NCBI RefSeq assembly: GCF_016405905.1 | Contig: NZ_JAEFCB010000008.1 | Location: 62,001-126,000 of the forward strand | Direction of reading: 5' to 3' | Source: Variovorax sp. IB41 | GTDB taxonomy: Bacteria; Pseudomonadota; Gammaproteobacteria; Burkholderiales; Burkholderiaceae_C | Length of the DNA stretch: 64,000 bases | Part shown: positions 18,584-27,213 of the stretch, in pieces | How the letters are laid out: each line of letters begins with the position of its first letter | Numbering within the stretch: position 1 is the stretch's first letter | Translations under genes and position numbers: made by a program | Notes under the pieces: model-generated | What the model saw: only the letters and a program-made list of their open reading frames with translations | Database searches by the model: none | What the model was told of the DNA's origin: nothing

Positions 18584-20068
18584 TTATTGAGCGCCTGGCA
18601 GCGGCGTGTTCAGGTAGGGGAAGGTTTCCGGGAACTGCGCCGCGCTCTGCATCGCGCCGTCGGTGATCGGCGCCGAGCCCGCGGGCGCGTCGGACGGCTT
18701 GCAGCCGACCTTGAGCGTGTCGGTGGCGCCGGTGGCCACGCACAGCACGCCCATGGCCACGCGCAGTTCCGCATCGACCACGTCGTCGCCCGGGCGGCGG
18801 CCGTTCGGGAAGCCGGCCAGGTCGTTGCCCAGCACGCCCAGGTTGTTCTGGCCGGCCTTGGGTGTCGGCGCGGTGCCGGTGTTCAGGCGCAGCATTTCCG
18901 AGGCGGTCACGTTCGCGGGCTTGTTGACGCCTTCCACGCCGGTCAGGAACGCGGCCACGAGGTCGGTGCGCGGGAAGTTCGTCGGTGCCGGCGCGCCAGG
19001 GAACAGCGTCTGCACGAGCGCGGGCAGCGTCGGGTTGGTCACGTAGTCGGCGAACTGGCCGTCGTCCTTCGGCCTGGAGCTGTTGAAGCGGTCCTTGTCC
19101 TTCAGGCCGATGACGACCTCGTTGACCAGCGGCATGCCCAGGCGCGAGACCTGCGCCCATGCGCCGCCGGCCAGCGTGGTGGTGCCGTGGCCGCGCTTGG
19201 GCGGGCTGGCGACGAGCTGGCCCTGGCGCACGCTCGCGGTGGTCCAGCCGCCGATGATCGGCTTGCCGGCCGTGGTGACGCAGGCGATGGGCACCTCCAG
19301 CGCCATGGTGGTGACGTTCTTGCCCGCGAGCGCATCGGGGTTGCCGTTCGGCGCACCGAGCGGGTTCAGGTTGATCAGGTCGAAGACCTGGCCCAGCGCC
19401 ACGCTGAACGGGTCCTTGCGCTGCCCGACGAACACGCGCCCCGGTGCCGCGCAGCCCGGGATGTTGACGTTGTAGAGGTGCTGGGCCGCATAGGCGGCGT
19501 AGCCCGTGGGGCCGCCGAAGGTCTTGTCGCCGATGTTGTCGGTGGGCTTGTCGAATTCCTTGACGCCGCCGGCCGCGGTGATGGCCTCGCTCACCCCGGA
19601 GCGGCGATCGCCGCGCACGATGTTCAGCGTGAAGGTCTCGCGCAGATTGCTGGTGGCCTGGTTCGGGCCCGTGATGCCGCCGGCCTGCACCAGCGGAATG
19701 GAGACCTGCTTGCCGGCGATCGGCAGCTGGATGTCGCGCAGCGTGTTCTTGAAGCGGAACTGGAAGGTGATGTTCTCGACCGCATCGCCGTCGGTGTCCA
19801 GGTGGATCTCGTAGAGCGCGTTCGGGTCCATCGCGAAGTAGTTCGGGCCGCCGTACGGGCTCTGGTCGGGCTGGTAGTTCGCGATGAGGGTGACGTAGTC
19901 CTGGCGGCCGGTCTCGTAGCTGCGGAACATGTAGAAATCGGTGGCGTCCACCTTCGGCGTGCCGGCAATCGAGGGCGCCTCGCGGTGACTGGAGGCAAAA
20001 GCGCCGGATGCCGTCAGCGTGCAGGCCGCGAGAACGCAGGCGTGCAAGGGAATTCGAACGAAATTCAT
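18584..20068 (-). CDS. DUF4331 family secreted protein
   Basis: 494 residues. The signal peptide ends near GAFA and is followed by the family hallmark SSHREAPSIAGTPKVDATDFY. Further family segments are NYQPDQSPYGGPNYFAMDPN, DTDGDAVENITFQFRF and the C-terminal GRRPGDDVVDAELRVAMG. DUF4331 proteins are exported and of unknown function; the repeated acidic-Asn segments hint at calcium or metal binding, which is my inference. A GAGGGTGA site precedes the ATG at 20068; the open frame extends 40 codons further without a site. It heads a four-gene operon and is divergent from vgrG. Confidence 0.87.
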   Translation of the reverse strand: MNFVRIPLHACVLAACTLTASGAFASSHREAPSIAGTPKVDATDFYMFRSYETGRQDYVTLIANYQPDQSPYGGPNYFAMDPNALYEIHLDTDGDAVENITFQFRFKNTLRDIQLPIAGKQVSIPLVQAGGITGPNQATSNLRETFTLNIVRGDRRSGVSEAITAAGGVKEFDKPTDNIGDKTFGGPTGYAAYAAQHLYNVNIPGCAAPGRVFVGQRKDPFSVALGQVFDLINLNPLGAPNGNPDALAGKNVTTMALEVPIACVTTAGKPIIGGWTTASVRQGQLVASPPKRGHGTTTLAGGAWAQVSRLGMPLVNEVVIGLKDKDRFNSSRPKDDGQFADYVTNPTLPALVQTLFPGAPAPTNFPRTDLVAAFLTGVEGVNKPANVTASEMLRLNTGTAPTPKAGQNNLGVLGNDLAGFPNGRRPGDDVVDAELRVAMGVLCVATGATDTLKVGCKPSDAPAGSAPITDGAMQSAAQFPETFPYLNTPLPGAQ

Positions 20069-20293
20069 GGCTGTCACCCTCGGTAGGAGTCGGTTATGGA
20101 AGAGGTCCAGACCGAATACGGAGACAAGCGGCAATCGGTTTGTCGGACAGAAGGCCGGGAACTTCATACGAAATGCGCGCTGCGTCATACGGGCGGTGAC
20201 ATATCTCCCGCTTTCGGCGACTTTGTGGCGCGAGGCCTTGCGGGGGTGACGATTGTTCGCAGTGTTATCCGGCGCGGCCGGAACACTGGGGCG

Positions 20294-22789
20294 ATGACTT
20301 CATCTCGCACGCTTCGCGTCCAAAGCCCTGCCATTCCCTTTGTCCTCGGCCGCCCGGCGCTCGAGCCCGTGCGGTTGTCGGGCCGGGAATGCGTCAATGC
20401 ACTGTTCGAGTACGAACTGCTGCTCAAGACCCCCGACGACCTGAACCTCGGCGCCAGCGGCGCGGCGGACTTCGAGCTTGATGACTTCATCGGCCGCGAG
20501 ATCGGCTGCCTCATCGAACTGGACGAAGGCGCGCCCCGCGAGATCAACGCGCTCATCACCGATGCGGCCTTCTGGGGCGAGGAAGGGCGGCATGTGCAGT
20601 ACAGGCTCACCCTGCGTCCGTGGCTGCACCTGGCCACCTTGTCCACCGACTGCAGGATCTTCCAGAACCTGAACGTCGTGCAGGTCCTCGATGCGCTGCT
20701 GGCCGACTACGCCTTCCCCATCGACAAGCGGCTGATGGAAACGTACCCCGTGCGCGACTACCAGGTCCAGTACAACGAAAGCGACTTCGATTTCTTCTGC
20801 CGCCTCTGCGAGGAGTGGGGCATCAGCTACCACTTCGCGCATTCCGAAGGGAAGCACCGCCTGGTCCTCTGCGATGCGATGGGCGCATACGGCGCCAGCG
20901 AGAGCGCCGCATACAAGGAGGTGGAATACCACCCGCCCGGCTGGAAGCTCGATGCCGAATACCTGCACAGCGTCGTTCCCTGCCATCGGCTCACCAGCGG
21001 TCAGTACGCCAGCCGCGACTACGACTACACGCGGCCCCGCGCCGACCTCGGCGCGAGCCGCAAGGACCCGCGCCCGACCGGGCAGGCCGACCAGGAGGTC
21101 TACCAATGGCACCACGGCTCGGCCGGCAGCCACAGTGCGCAACCTCGCGCGGGCATGGACGCCGCCAACGATCCGCAAGCCGAAGGCCGCCAGCTCGCCC
21201 TGCTGCGCATGCAGGCGCTGCGAACCCACGGGGCGAGGGTGCAGGCCAGCGGCAATCTCCGCGGCATGGTGGCGGGCAGCACGTTCAGGCTCGCAAGGCA
21301 TCCGAGGGAAAGTGCCAACGCCGAGTACCTGATCATCGAGACCCGCTTTCTCATCGAGGACGTCGCGCAGGACAGCCAGGTCAAGGAGGCGGCTGCCGAC
21401 AGAAAGCAGCAGTGGCGCATCAGCGTCGACTTGACGGCCCATCCCGTCGCCGAAGTGCTTCGCCCGGTGCACACGCGCTCGAAGCCCTTCACGCACGGCC
21501 CGCACGTTGCCGTCGTCGTAGGGCCTGAAGGCCAGAACCTCTGGACCGATGAACTCGGCCGCATCAAGGTGCAATTTCCCTGGGACCGGCTGGGCCTGAG
21601 GAACCAGCACAGCACCTGCTGGATTCGCGTGAGCTCGCCCTGGGCCGGCAACCAGCTGGGCGGCGTGCAGATCCCGCGCATCGGGCAGGAGGTCATCGTC
21701 GATTTCATCGGCGGCGATCCGGACCTGCCGGTGTGCACGGGGCGCGTGCACAACCAGTCGAACCTGCCGCCGTGGACGCTGCCCGGCCAGGCGGCGCTCT
21801 CGGGTTTCAGGTCGAGAGAGCTGACCAAGGAAGGCGGCAACAGCGCCGCGGGACGCAGCAACCACCTGGTCCTGGACGACACCGACGCGAAGATCCAGGC
21901 GCAGCTCAAGTCCGACCACCAGCACAGCCAGCTGAGCCTGGGGCACATCACGCGCATCGAGGACAACGCCGGGCGCAAGGACCCGCGCGGCGAGGGCTTC
22001 GAGCTGCGCACCGATGGGCATGGCGTCGTGAGGGCCGCGGACGGGCTGCTCATCACCACCGAGGTGCGCGGCAATGCGGCCGGCCACATCAAGTCCATGG
22101 ACGAGACGCTGGCGCGGCTCACAGGAAGCCGCGAGCGGCATGAGAGCTTGTCGACGGCCGCCCAGCAGGCTGAAGCTCATGCGGCAGGCGACCAGGATGC
22201 GGTGACCCGGGTGCTGAAGGCGCAGAACGACGCGATCAAGGGATCGGGCGGGAAGCCGGCCGAGGGCCGTTTCTCCGAACTGGCCGAACCGCATCTCGTG
22301 CTGGCCAGCCCTGCGGGCATCCAGAGCACGACGGCGCAGTCCACCCACATGGCCAGCGGCGAGCATCACGCGCTGACAAGCGGCGGCCACACCAGCGTGA
22401 GCGCGGGCAAGAGCTTCCTGGTCAGCGTGCAGCAGGCCATCCGGATGTTCTCGTACAAGGCCGGCATCCGGCTGGTGGCGGCCGGCGCGAACATCGAGTT
22501 CAAGGCGCTGCAGCAGAGCATCCACCTGCTGGCCAAGCTCGACATCACCCACGCCGCCAACCGCATCACGATCACCGCGAAAGAAGAACTGGTGGTCAAC
22601 GGCGGCGGCAGTTTCAGCCGCTGGAATGCGCAGGGTATCCAGCACGGCACCCAGGGGACGTGGGTCGAGCACGCGGCCAGTCACTCGTTGATCGGGCCGA
22701 TGAACCGGCCGGTCGATACGACGGCCTTTCCGCGCCCCGAGTTGCACCTTGCTTCCCGCAAGGACGCGGCGTATCCCTTCTCGCTCTGA
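20294..22789 (+). CDS. vgrG: Type VI secretion system tip protein VgrG with DUF2345 extension
   Basis: 831 residues: gp27-like base (FEYELLLKTPDDLNL, YNESDFDFFCRLCEEWG), gp5-like OB region (GHITRIED comes later; QIPRIGQEVIVDFIGGDPDLP marks the spike base) and a C-terminal DUF2345 beta-helix (HLVLASPAGIQ, NRITITAKEELVVNGGG). It forms the puncturing tip of the type VI apparatus and carries effectors. The ATG at 20294 (MTSSRTLRVQSP) suits the domain edge; the frame is open 66 codons further upstream. No other structural type VI genes are in the window, so this is an orphan vgrG island. The effector gene begins 8 bases after its stop. Confidence 0.93.
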   Translation: MTSSRTLRVQSPAIPFVLGRPALEPVRLSGRECVNALFEYELLLKTPDDLNLGASGAADFELDDFIGREIGCLIELDEGAPREINALITDAAFWGEEGRHVQYRLTLRPWLHLATLSTDCRIFQNLNVVQVLDALLADYAFPIDKRLMETYPVRDYQVQYNESDFDFFCRLCEEWGISYHFAHSEGKHRLVLCDAMGAYGASESAAYKEVEYHPPGWKLDAEYLHSVVPCHRLTSGQYASRDYDYTRPRADLGASRKDPRPTGQADQEVYQWHHGSAGSHSAQPRAGMDAANDPQAEGRQLALLRMQALRTHGARVQASGNLRGMVAGSTFRLARHPRESANAEYLIIETRFLIEDVAQDSQVKEAAADRKQQWRISVDLTAHPVAEVLRPVHTRSKPFTHGPHVAVVVGPEGQNLWTDELGRIKVQFPWDRLGLRNQHSTCWIRVSSPWAGNQLGGVQIPRIGQEVIVDFIGGDPDLPVCTGRVHNQSNLPPWTLPGQAALSGFRSRELTKEGGNSAAGRSNHLVLDDTDAKIQAQLKSDHQHSQLSLGHITRIEDNAGRKDPRGEGFELRTDGHGVVRAADGLLITTEVRGNAAGHIKSMDETLARLTGSRERHESLSTAAQQAEAHAAGDQDAVTRVLKAQNDAIKGSGGKPAEGRFSELAEPHLVLASPAGIQSTTAQSTHMASGEHHALTSGGHTSVSAGKSFLVSVQQAIRMFSYKAGIRLVAAGANIEFKALQQSIHLLAKLDITHAANRITITAKEELVVNGGGSFSRWNAQGIQHGTQGTWVEHAASHSLIGPMNRPVDTTAFPRPELHLASRKDAAYPFSL

Positions 22790-22797
22790 ACGCCGCC

Positions 22798-25215
22798 ATG
22801 ATCATCAGTCCTCCCTTCCTGCCCGATCGCGCGGGCTCATCCGAAGAAGCGTGGCTCGACGCCGCGATGGCACAGCCCGCTTCGCGATTGGCTAGCACCC
22901 ATGCACCCGAAGGCTCGTTTCCCTTGAGCCTGAAGCTGGGGTGGCACAACGGGATTCACATCCAGGCGCCTTCGTCGGGCGGCGCTTATCTGCCCGTGCG
23001 TGCCGTTGCCGACGGCAAGGTGGTTTTCGTCCACGCGCCGACGGTGCAGAACAACGACGTCGCCCATCCGCTCAACTACAACCCTTTTCATGCCGACACG
23101 CCCACGGCCGCGTGGACCAGCGATGGGTTTGTCGTCATCGAGCACAGGACCGAGATCGGTGCGGAAGGGACCGCTGTCACCGAGGTCGTCTACTACAGCG
23201 CCTGCATGCACATGGCCAGCATCGCGAACTGTCCGCGAACGAGAGCGCCTTGGACGATCGGCGATGCCGTCTACCGAAAAGAAGAGCTGGGCGCACCTGG
23301 CCAGATCTACGGCCACGACGGGCAGGTTCATTTCGAGATCTGCTGCGACGAAGCCAATCTCCGGCGGCTGACCCGACGTGGACCCGATTGGGTCGATCCG
23401 CTGGACCCGCCGCCGCCCACTGCCGATGGCCGCAGCGACAGCGTCTTCGGCAGTGTGTATGTCTATCTGCCCGCCGGCACCGCCACCAGCGTGAATCAAC
23501 CGACCAGCCACTTGCGCACGGCCAGCCATGCAGGCGGCGGCAATGCGGCCGGTGGCCAGCCCTCACCCTACACATTGCGCAATCCGCAGTGGGTGCAGAT
23601 CACCTGCGAGAAGGGCGTTGCGACGCTCACCAGCTGCGACAGGTTGGGTGCGCGCATCGGTGCACCGCGCAGCGACAGCCGGTACGACTACATCAGCAGC
23701 GGCAGCGCGTCGGCCGCAGTCAAGGCTGCGGCAAGCCAGAGTTTCGAATACGACCTGTACACCGTCTGCAACGATCGCCACGGCGCGCTGGACGTCGCGA
23801 CGCGCGCCGCGAGCAGCCCCAGCGGCTGGTACGAGTTGCTGCGCTTCGGGCGCAATCTGGGAACTGATCCGCTGCCTGCGAATGCTGCGCACTGGCGCAA
23901 GATCGTCACGCCGGCGGGCGAGGTCTGGGCCGACCTGAACGCGCCAGGCACCTTCAAGTTCAGCGATGCGGACTTCCCGCCGGTCATGGGTTGGAACTGC
24001 TTCGACGACGACCCGAATGCGGACCTGCGATGCGACTCGCTTCACATGAAAACGCTGATCCGCGATCCGGACCCGCAGAACGACCGGCGTATGGACCGCG
24101 TCGAGTTGGCCAAGCGGCTCGGTGACGCTGGGGTGAGAGAGAAACTGCGTCGCACGATCTGCAAATTCCCGAGCGAGTGGGACCGAACGACGGTCGAGGC
24201 GCGCTACGGCTGGCTGGAGACCGAGGACTTCAAGACGACCGATGACGATGCCACCGGTGCGCAGAAGTGGGATCGCTTTGTGAAGCATGCCCGTGCGGTC
24301 ACCTTCACAGGCTTGCCTAAACCCTTCCTGGACGCCGATTGGCGATTTCATCCCAGCGAGTTCGTGGGGCTGATGCGAAGGTGCGGATGGCGCAGCAAGA
24401 GAGAGCTCGCGCAACTGATACCCGTGAACGTCCTGCGCAAACCGGGGAGCCACCGTTCATCCGCCGTCCCTGCGTGGGAAGCCCCCAATTTGTCGAGGGC
24501 GCAAGCCATGCTGACAACCCAAGCGACAGACCTCAATCTGGCGCTGCGCAAGTTCTTGATTTCCACACCGATCCGGCAGGCCTGCTTCTTTGGCAATGCC
24601 GTTCAGGAAACGCAGTGGCTCAGCGATATGAGGGAAAGCGGCGGACGCGACCCGACGCTGCATGCCGGTTGGTACGGACGCGGCTTTCTTCAATTGACAA
24701 ATCCAAATGGAAATATCAACGGCGGAGATAATAATTACTATAAATATTTTAAATTTATTGGCATATCGCCTGCTGTGCCGCCGACGGTGCTGGAAAATGG
24801 CTGGCGAGACCAAATCGCGTTCGACACACGTCATGCGGCTCAAAGCTCTGCAGCTTATTGGATCTGGCCGGGAAAATGCGAGCCGACCGCCAGACATCCA
24901 AATCTGCCAAGTGTCGGAAATACCAATAAATATGCGGATGACGCGGAGAATGATCTCAATCAAAGAAACTCGACGCCTACTGTGCGGAATGGTATCAAGA
25001 CTTGGTATTACAACCAGTCTTTTGCCAATTGCGCTGCTGCGGTCAATTATCCTGCGTCCACTGGACAGAGTCCGCCGGACATGAATGGATTGATCGACCG
25101 GTCGACGGCTTTCGTCAACGCACTGGTGGTGTTGCTCGACGTGTCGGTTTTTCAAGACGCGCAGAATCAGCCACAGGGAATTCCGGAAAATTTCGTCAGA
25201 AGAACGCTCCCATGA
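22798..25215 (+). CDS. Putative type VI effector: M23-like domain plus GH19-type muramidase/chitinase-like domain
   Basis: 805 residues. Residues about 45-185 resemble an M23 endopeptidase (H50-N-G-I-H54, ADGKVVFVH, CMHMAS with H138, GQVHFEI with H178), but the usual Asp ligand is H54 and the first His of HxH is Q176, so activity is doubtful or changed. Residues about 570-700 resemble the GH19 lysozyme/chitinase fold: FFGNAVQETQW with E604 as candidate acid and WYGRGFLQLTNPNG. The middle has no recognised domain. There is no signal peptide, as expected for VgrG-delivered cargo aimed at the periplasmic cell wall. Base composition turns AT-rich from about 24700. It overlaps the next gene by ATGA. 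Confidence 0.78.
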   Translation: MIISPPFLPDRAGSSEEAWLDAAMAQPASRLASTHAPEGSFPLSLKLGWHNGIHIQAPSSGGAYLPVRAVADGKVVFVHAPTVQNNDVAHPLNYNPFHADTPTAAWTSDGFVVIEHRTEIGAEGTAVTEVVYYSACMHMASIANCPRTRAPWTIGDAVYRKEELGAPGQIYGHDGQVHFEICCDEANLRRLTRRGPDWVDPLDPPPPTADGRSDSVFGSVYVYLPAGTATSVNQPTSHLRTASHAGGGNAAGGQPSPYTLRNPQWVQITCEKGVATLTSCDRLGARIGAPRSDSRYDYISSGSASAAVKAAASQSFEYDLYTVCNDRHGALDVATRAASSPSGWYELLRFGRNLGTDPLPANAAHWRKIVTPAGEVWADLNAPGTFKFSDADFPPVMGWNCFDDDPNADLRCDSLHMKTLIRDPDPQNDRRMDRVELAKRLGDAGVREKLRRTICKFPSEWDRTTVEARYGWLETEDFKTTDDDATGAQKWDRFVKHARAVTFTGLPKPFLDADWRFHPSEFVGLMRRCGWRSKRELAQLIPVNVLRKPGSHRSSAVPAWEAPNLSRAQAMLTTQATDLNLALRKFLISTPIRQACFFGNAVQETQWLSDMRESGGRDPTLHAGWYGRGFLQLTNPNGNINGGDNNYYKYFKFIGISPAVPPTVLENGWRDQIAFDTRHAAQSSAAYWIWPGKCEPTARHPNLPSVGNTNKYADDAENDLNQRNSTPTVRNGIKTWYYNQSFANCAAAVNYPASTGQSPPDMNGLIDRSTAFVNALVVLLDVSVFQDAQNQPQGIPENFVRRTLP

Positions 25216-25793
25216 GATGGGTCACCGGCCTGTTATTGCTCTTGCTCATTGCACCGGCGTATTCACAGCAGAGGATGAATGGAGAAGAATTTTCTGAAAA
25301 CCTTAAATCAAAATGCCGATTGAGGTTCGACAGAGAAATCGTTGAAAAAATAGAAAGCGCGGGTATCGTTGAATCTAAAGTTGAAGGCCGAAATTATTAT
25401 TCTGCTGAATTCACTCTGAAAATCCGTGAAGCAAGAAAAGAGGTGGAGGCCCGAGTAAATGTGTATTGCTCGGCGCAAGGGAATTCGCCAGAAACTCCGA
25501 AATCTTCCGCGACACCCCGTGACCAGATCGAGCAAGAAGATTCCGGCGGCCGGTACTACAGGCATGTGGCGTGGCAAAGAAATACGTCCGGAATTAATTG
25601 GAAAGGGCAGGTCGCGCATATCGATGCTCTCCATGGCGATGGAACCGTATTGCCGATGAATTTCTATCTCGCTTGCCTGAGAGTAGAAGGCAACGTGTGC
25701 CTTCAAATCGACGTTCAGCCGCCAAGAACGGCAACAGGAAAAGTGCATTCGGTCATCATGAGAATGATCGGCCGCATCGGGTATTTCGATTAA
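25212..25793 (+). CDS. Secreted small protein, candidate immunity protein for the upstream effector
   Basis: 193 residues with a clear signal peptide (RWVTGLLLLLLIAPAYSQ). The mature part has no family I recognise; cysteines at four places and the closing segment MRMIGRIGYFD suggest a compact periplasmic fold. Its ATG overlaps the effector stop (ATGA), and the DNA is unusually AT-rich like the effector 3' part. A periplasmic immunity protein is exactly what a wall-degrading effector needs, so the role is assigned by position, not by homology. The ATG at 25212 is preferred over in-frame upstream codons inside the effector gene. Confidence 0.72.
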   Translation: MRWVTGLLLLLLIAPAYSQQRMNGEEFSENLKSKCRLRFDREIVEKIESAGIVESKVEGRNYYSAEFTLKIREARKEVEARVNVYCSAQGNSPETPKSSATPRDQIEQEDSGGRYYRHVAWQRNTSGINWKGQVAHIDALHGDGTVLPMNFYLACLRVEGNVCLQIDVQPPRTATGKVHSVIMRMIGRIGYFD

Positions 25794-25813
25794 GGGGCAG
25801 CAGGTTGACTCGC

Positions 25814-26644
25814 TCAGGTCGACCAGATCCGCGGCGTAGCCGCAGGCAACCCCCAAAGCTCGCCTCTCCACGCCTGCCACACCTGCCGCAGCAATTGCAT
25901 CGCCGGCTCCACCACCGGCGCCAGCACGCGCAGCACGACGACCTCGGCATGCGGACTCGTCGCACCAGCACTGTCGAACAACCCATGCGCCTCGAGCAGC
26001 GCGCGCGCATGCCCCAGCAGCGCTTCGCGGCGCGCCCGCGTGGCCGGCGAGCCCGAGACGAAGAACAGCGATGCGATGCACTTGTGCCCGCCGAAGCCCA
26101 GCGGACTTTGCAGCAACCGCTGATCCGCCGCATCGATGCGCCCGCGCTCCAGCCACACCCCGGGCACCTCGATGTGCTGCAGATAGGTGCCGCGCTCGAA
26201 CGGCTGGTTTGCGTTCGGCAGGCCGAGCGCGGTCACGTCCCATCCGATCATCTCGGCGCCCGGTTCGACCTCGATGGTCAGCCGGTTCTCCGCCTGGCAG
26301 CCGCTGTAGCAGATCGCCTCCAGCGGCAGCCATTCGAGCCGCGCGCCCCGGGCGAGCCGGATGCGCGTGCGCTGCAGCGCCAGTTCGCCTTCGGAGCGGT
26401 AGAAGCGCGAGGCACCGGGCGTGGTGATCAACCCGTGGCTGCCGTCCGCTCCCTCGATGTCGATGTCGAGCGTGTCGCCGCCGACGAGGCCACCGGGCGG
26501 ATGCACCAGCACGTTGTGGCAGATCGCGTCGCCCTCGGGGTACAGGCTCTGCAGGATGCGCAGCGGCCCGTCGTGGCGGAAACGGGCGACGGTGCGGTCG
26601 AATTCTTGTCGATAGTCGAGATGGAGACGGGCGTGCCAGGGCAT
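25814..26644 (-). CDS. ureD: Urease accessory protein UreD
   Basis: 276 residues, the usual length. UreD signatures present are LHPPGGLVGGDTL-type HPPGGLVGGDTLDI, LITTPGASRFYRS, LEWLPLEAICYSGC and GWDVTALGLP. UreD scaffolds UreF-UreG on apo-urease while nickel is inserted. The gene lies 38 bases behind a nucleoside deaminase on the same strand. Where ureA would normally follow, the converging immunity/effector/vgrG genes are found, and no ureABC, ureE, ureF or ureG is present in the window. The gene itself looks intact. Confidence 0.92.
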   Translation of the reverse strand: MPWHARLHLDYRQEFDRTVARFRHDGPLRILQSLYPEGDAICHNVLVHPPGGLVGGDTLDIDIEGADGSHGLITTPGASRFYRSEGELALQRTRIRLARGARLEWLPLEAICYSGCQAENRLTIEVEPGAEMIGWDVTALGLPNANQPFERGTYLQHIEVPGVWLERGRIDAADQRLLQSPLGFGGHKCIASLFFVSGSPATRARREALLGHARALLEAHGLFDSAGATSPHAEVVVLRVLAPVVEPAMQLLRQVWQAWRGELWGLPAATPRIWST

Positions 26645-26682
26645 GCGCCGAGTCTATCGAGCAGTGAAGCCGTGCAAGTCGC

Positions 26683-27213
26683 TCAAACCTTCCAGGCGCC
26701 GTCGTGTGCAGCCGCCGACTCGTCCAGCAACGCCGGCCCGATGCATTCGATCGGATGCGGCGACGCGCGGAACACATCGCGGCACGAGAGCTCCGCATCG
26801 CGCTGGTCCTGCCGCTCGCCGCGGAACACGCGCAGGCGTTCGGCGTCGATGCCGAACACCACGCGGCCGATGTTCGACCAGAAGATCGCGCCCGCGCACA
26901 TCACGCAGGGTTCGCCCGAGGCATAGAGCGTCGCGCCCGCGAGCGCTTCGCGCGAGATGCCGCGGCCGGCCAGCGCGCGGACTGCGTTCGTCTCGGCGTG
27001 GCCGGTGCAGTCGCCTGTCTCGCCCGTGTTGTTGTAGGCCTCGGCCAGCACCTCGCCCTCGGCCGAGACGATGACCGAGCCGAAGGGCCGGTTGCCGCGG
27101 CGGCGCGCGAGGTGCGACCAGCCGATGGCCTTGCGCAGATACCGCCCGTCGCGCTCGTCGAGCGCGGTTTCTTCGGGGAGCGAGGTGGTGTTGTTTGTGT
27201 TGCTGAAATTCAT
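26683..27213 (-). CDS. Nucleoside/nucleobase deaminase (zinc CMP/dCMP-type)
   Basis: 176 residues of the cytidine/deoxycytidylate deaminase superfamily. The zinc and proton-shuttle motif is H72-A-E74 (TGHAETNA) with C103 and C106 (EPCVMCAG). The subfamily resembles guanine deaminase/TadA-like enzymes acting on free bases or related heterocycles. Its ATG overlaps the stop of the frameshifted ABC binding-protein gene (ATGA), so they were one operon. A paralogue at 42440 follows a complete ABC transporter of the same type. The released ammonia route toward urease/UreD is only suggestive. Confidence 0.85.
   Translation of the reverse strand: MNFSNTNNTTSLPEETALDERDGRYLRKAIGWSHLARRRGNRPFGSVIVSAEGEVLAEAYNNTGETGDCTGHAETNAVRALAGRGISREALAGATLYASGEPCVMCAGAIFWSNIGRVVFGIDAERLRVFRGERQDQRDAELSCRDVFRASPHPIECIGPALLDESAAAHDGAWKV

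Noticed and set aside
20157..20190. GGAACTT with a CGTC about 18 bases later, resembling an extracytoplasmic sigma promoter before vgrG
   Set aside because: The match is short, the orientation relative to the two divergent genes is ambiguous and no sigma factor gene is near.
22660..22797. Upstream in-frame extension of the effector gene into vgrG
   Set aside because: The extra residues are an out-of-frame reading of the vgrG end; the ATG at 22798 lies right after the vgrG stop.
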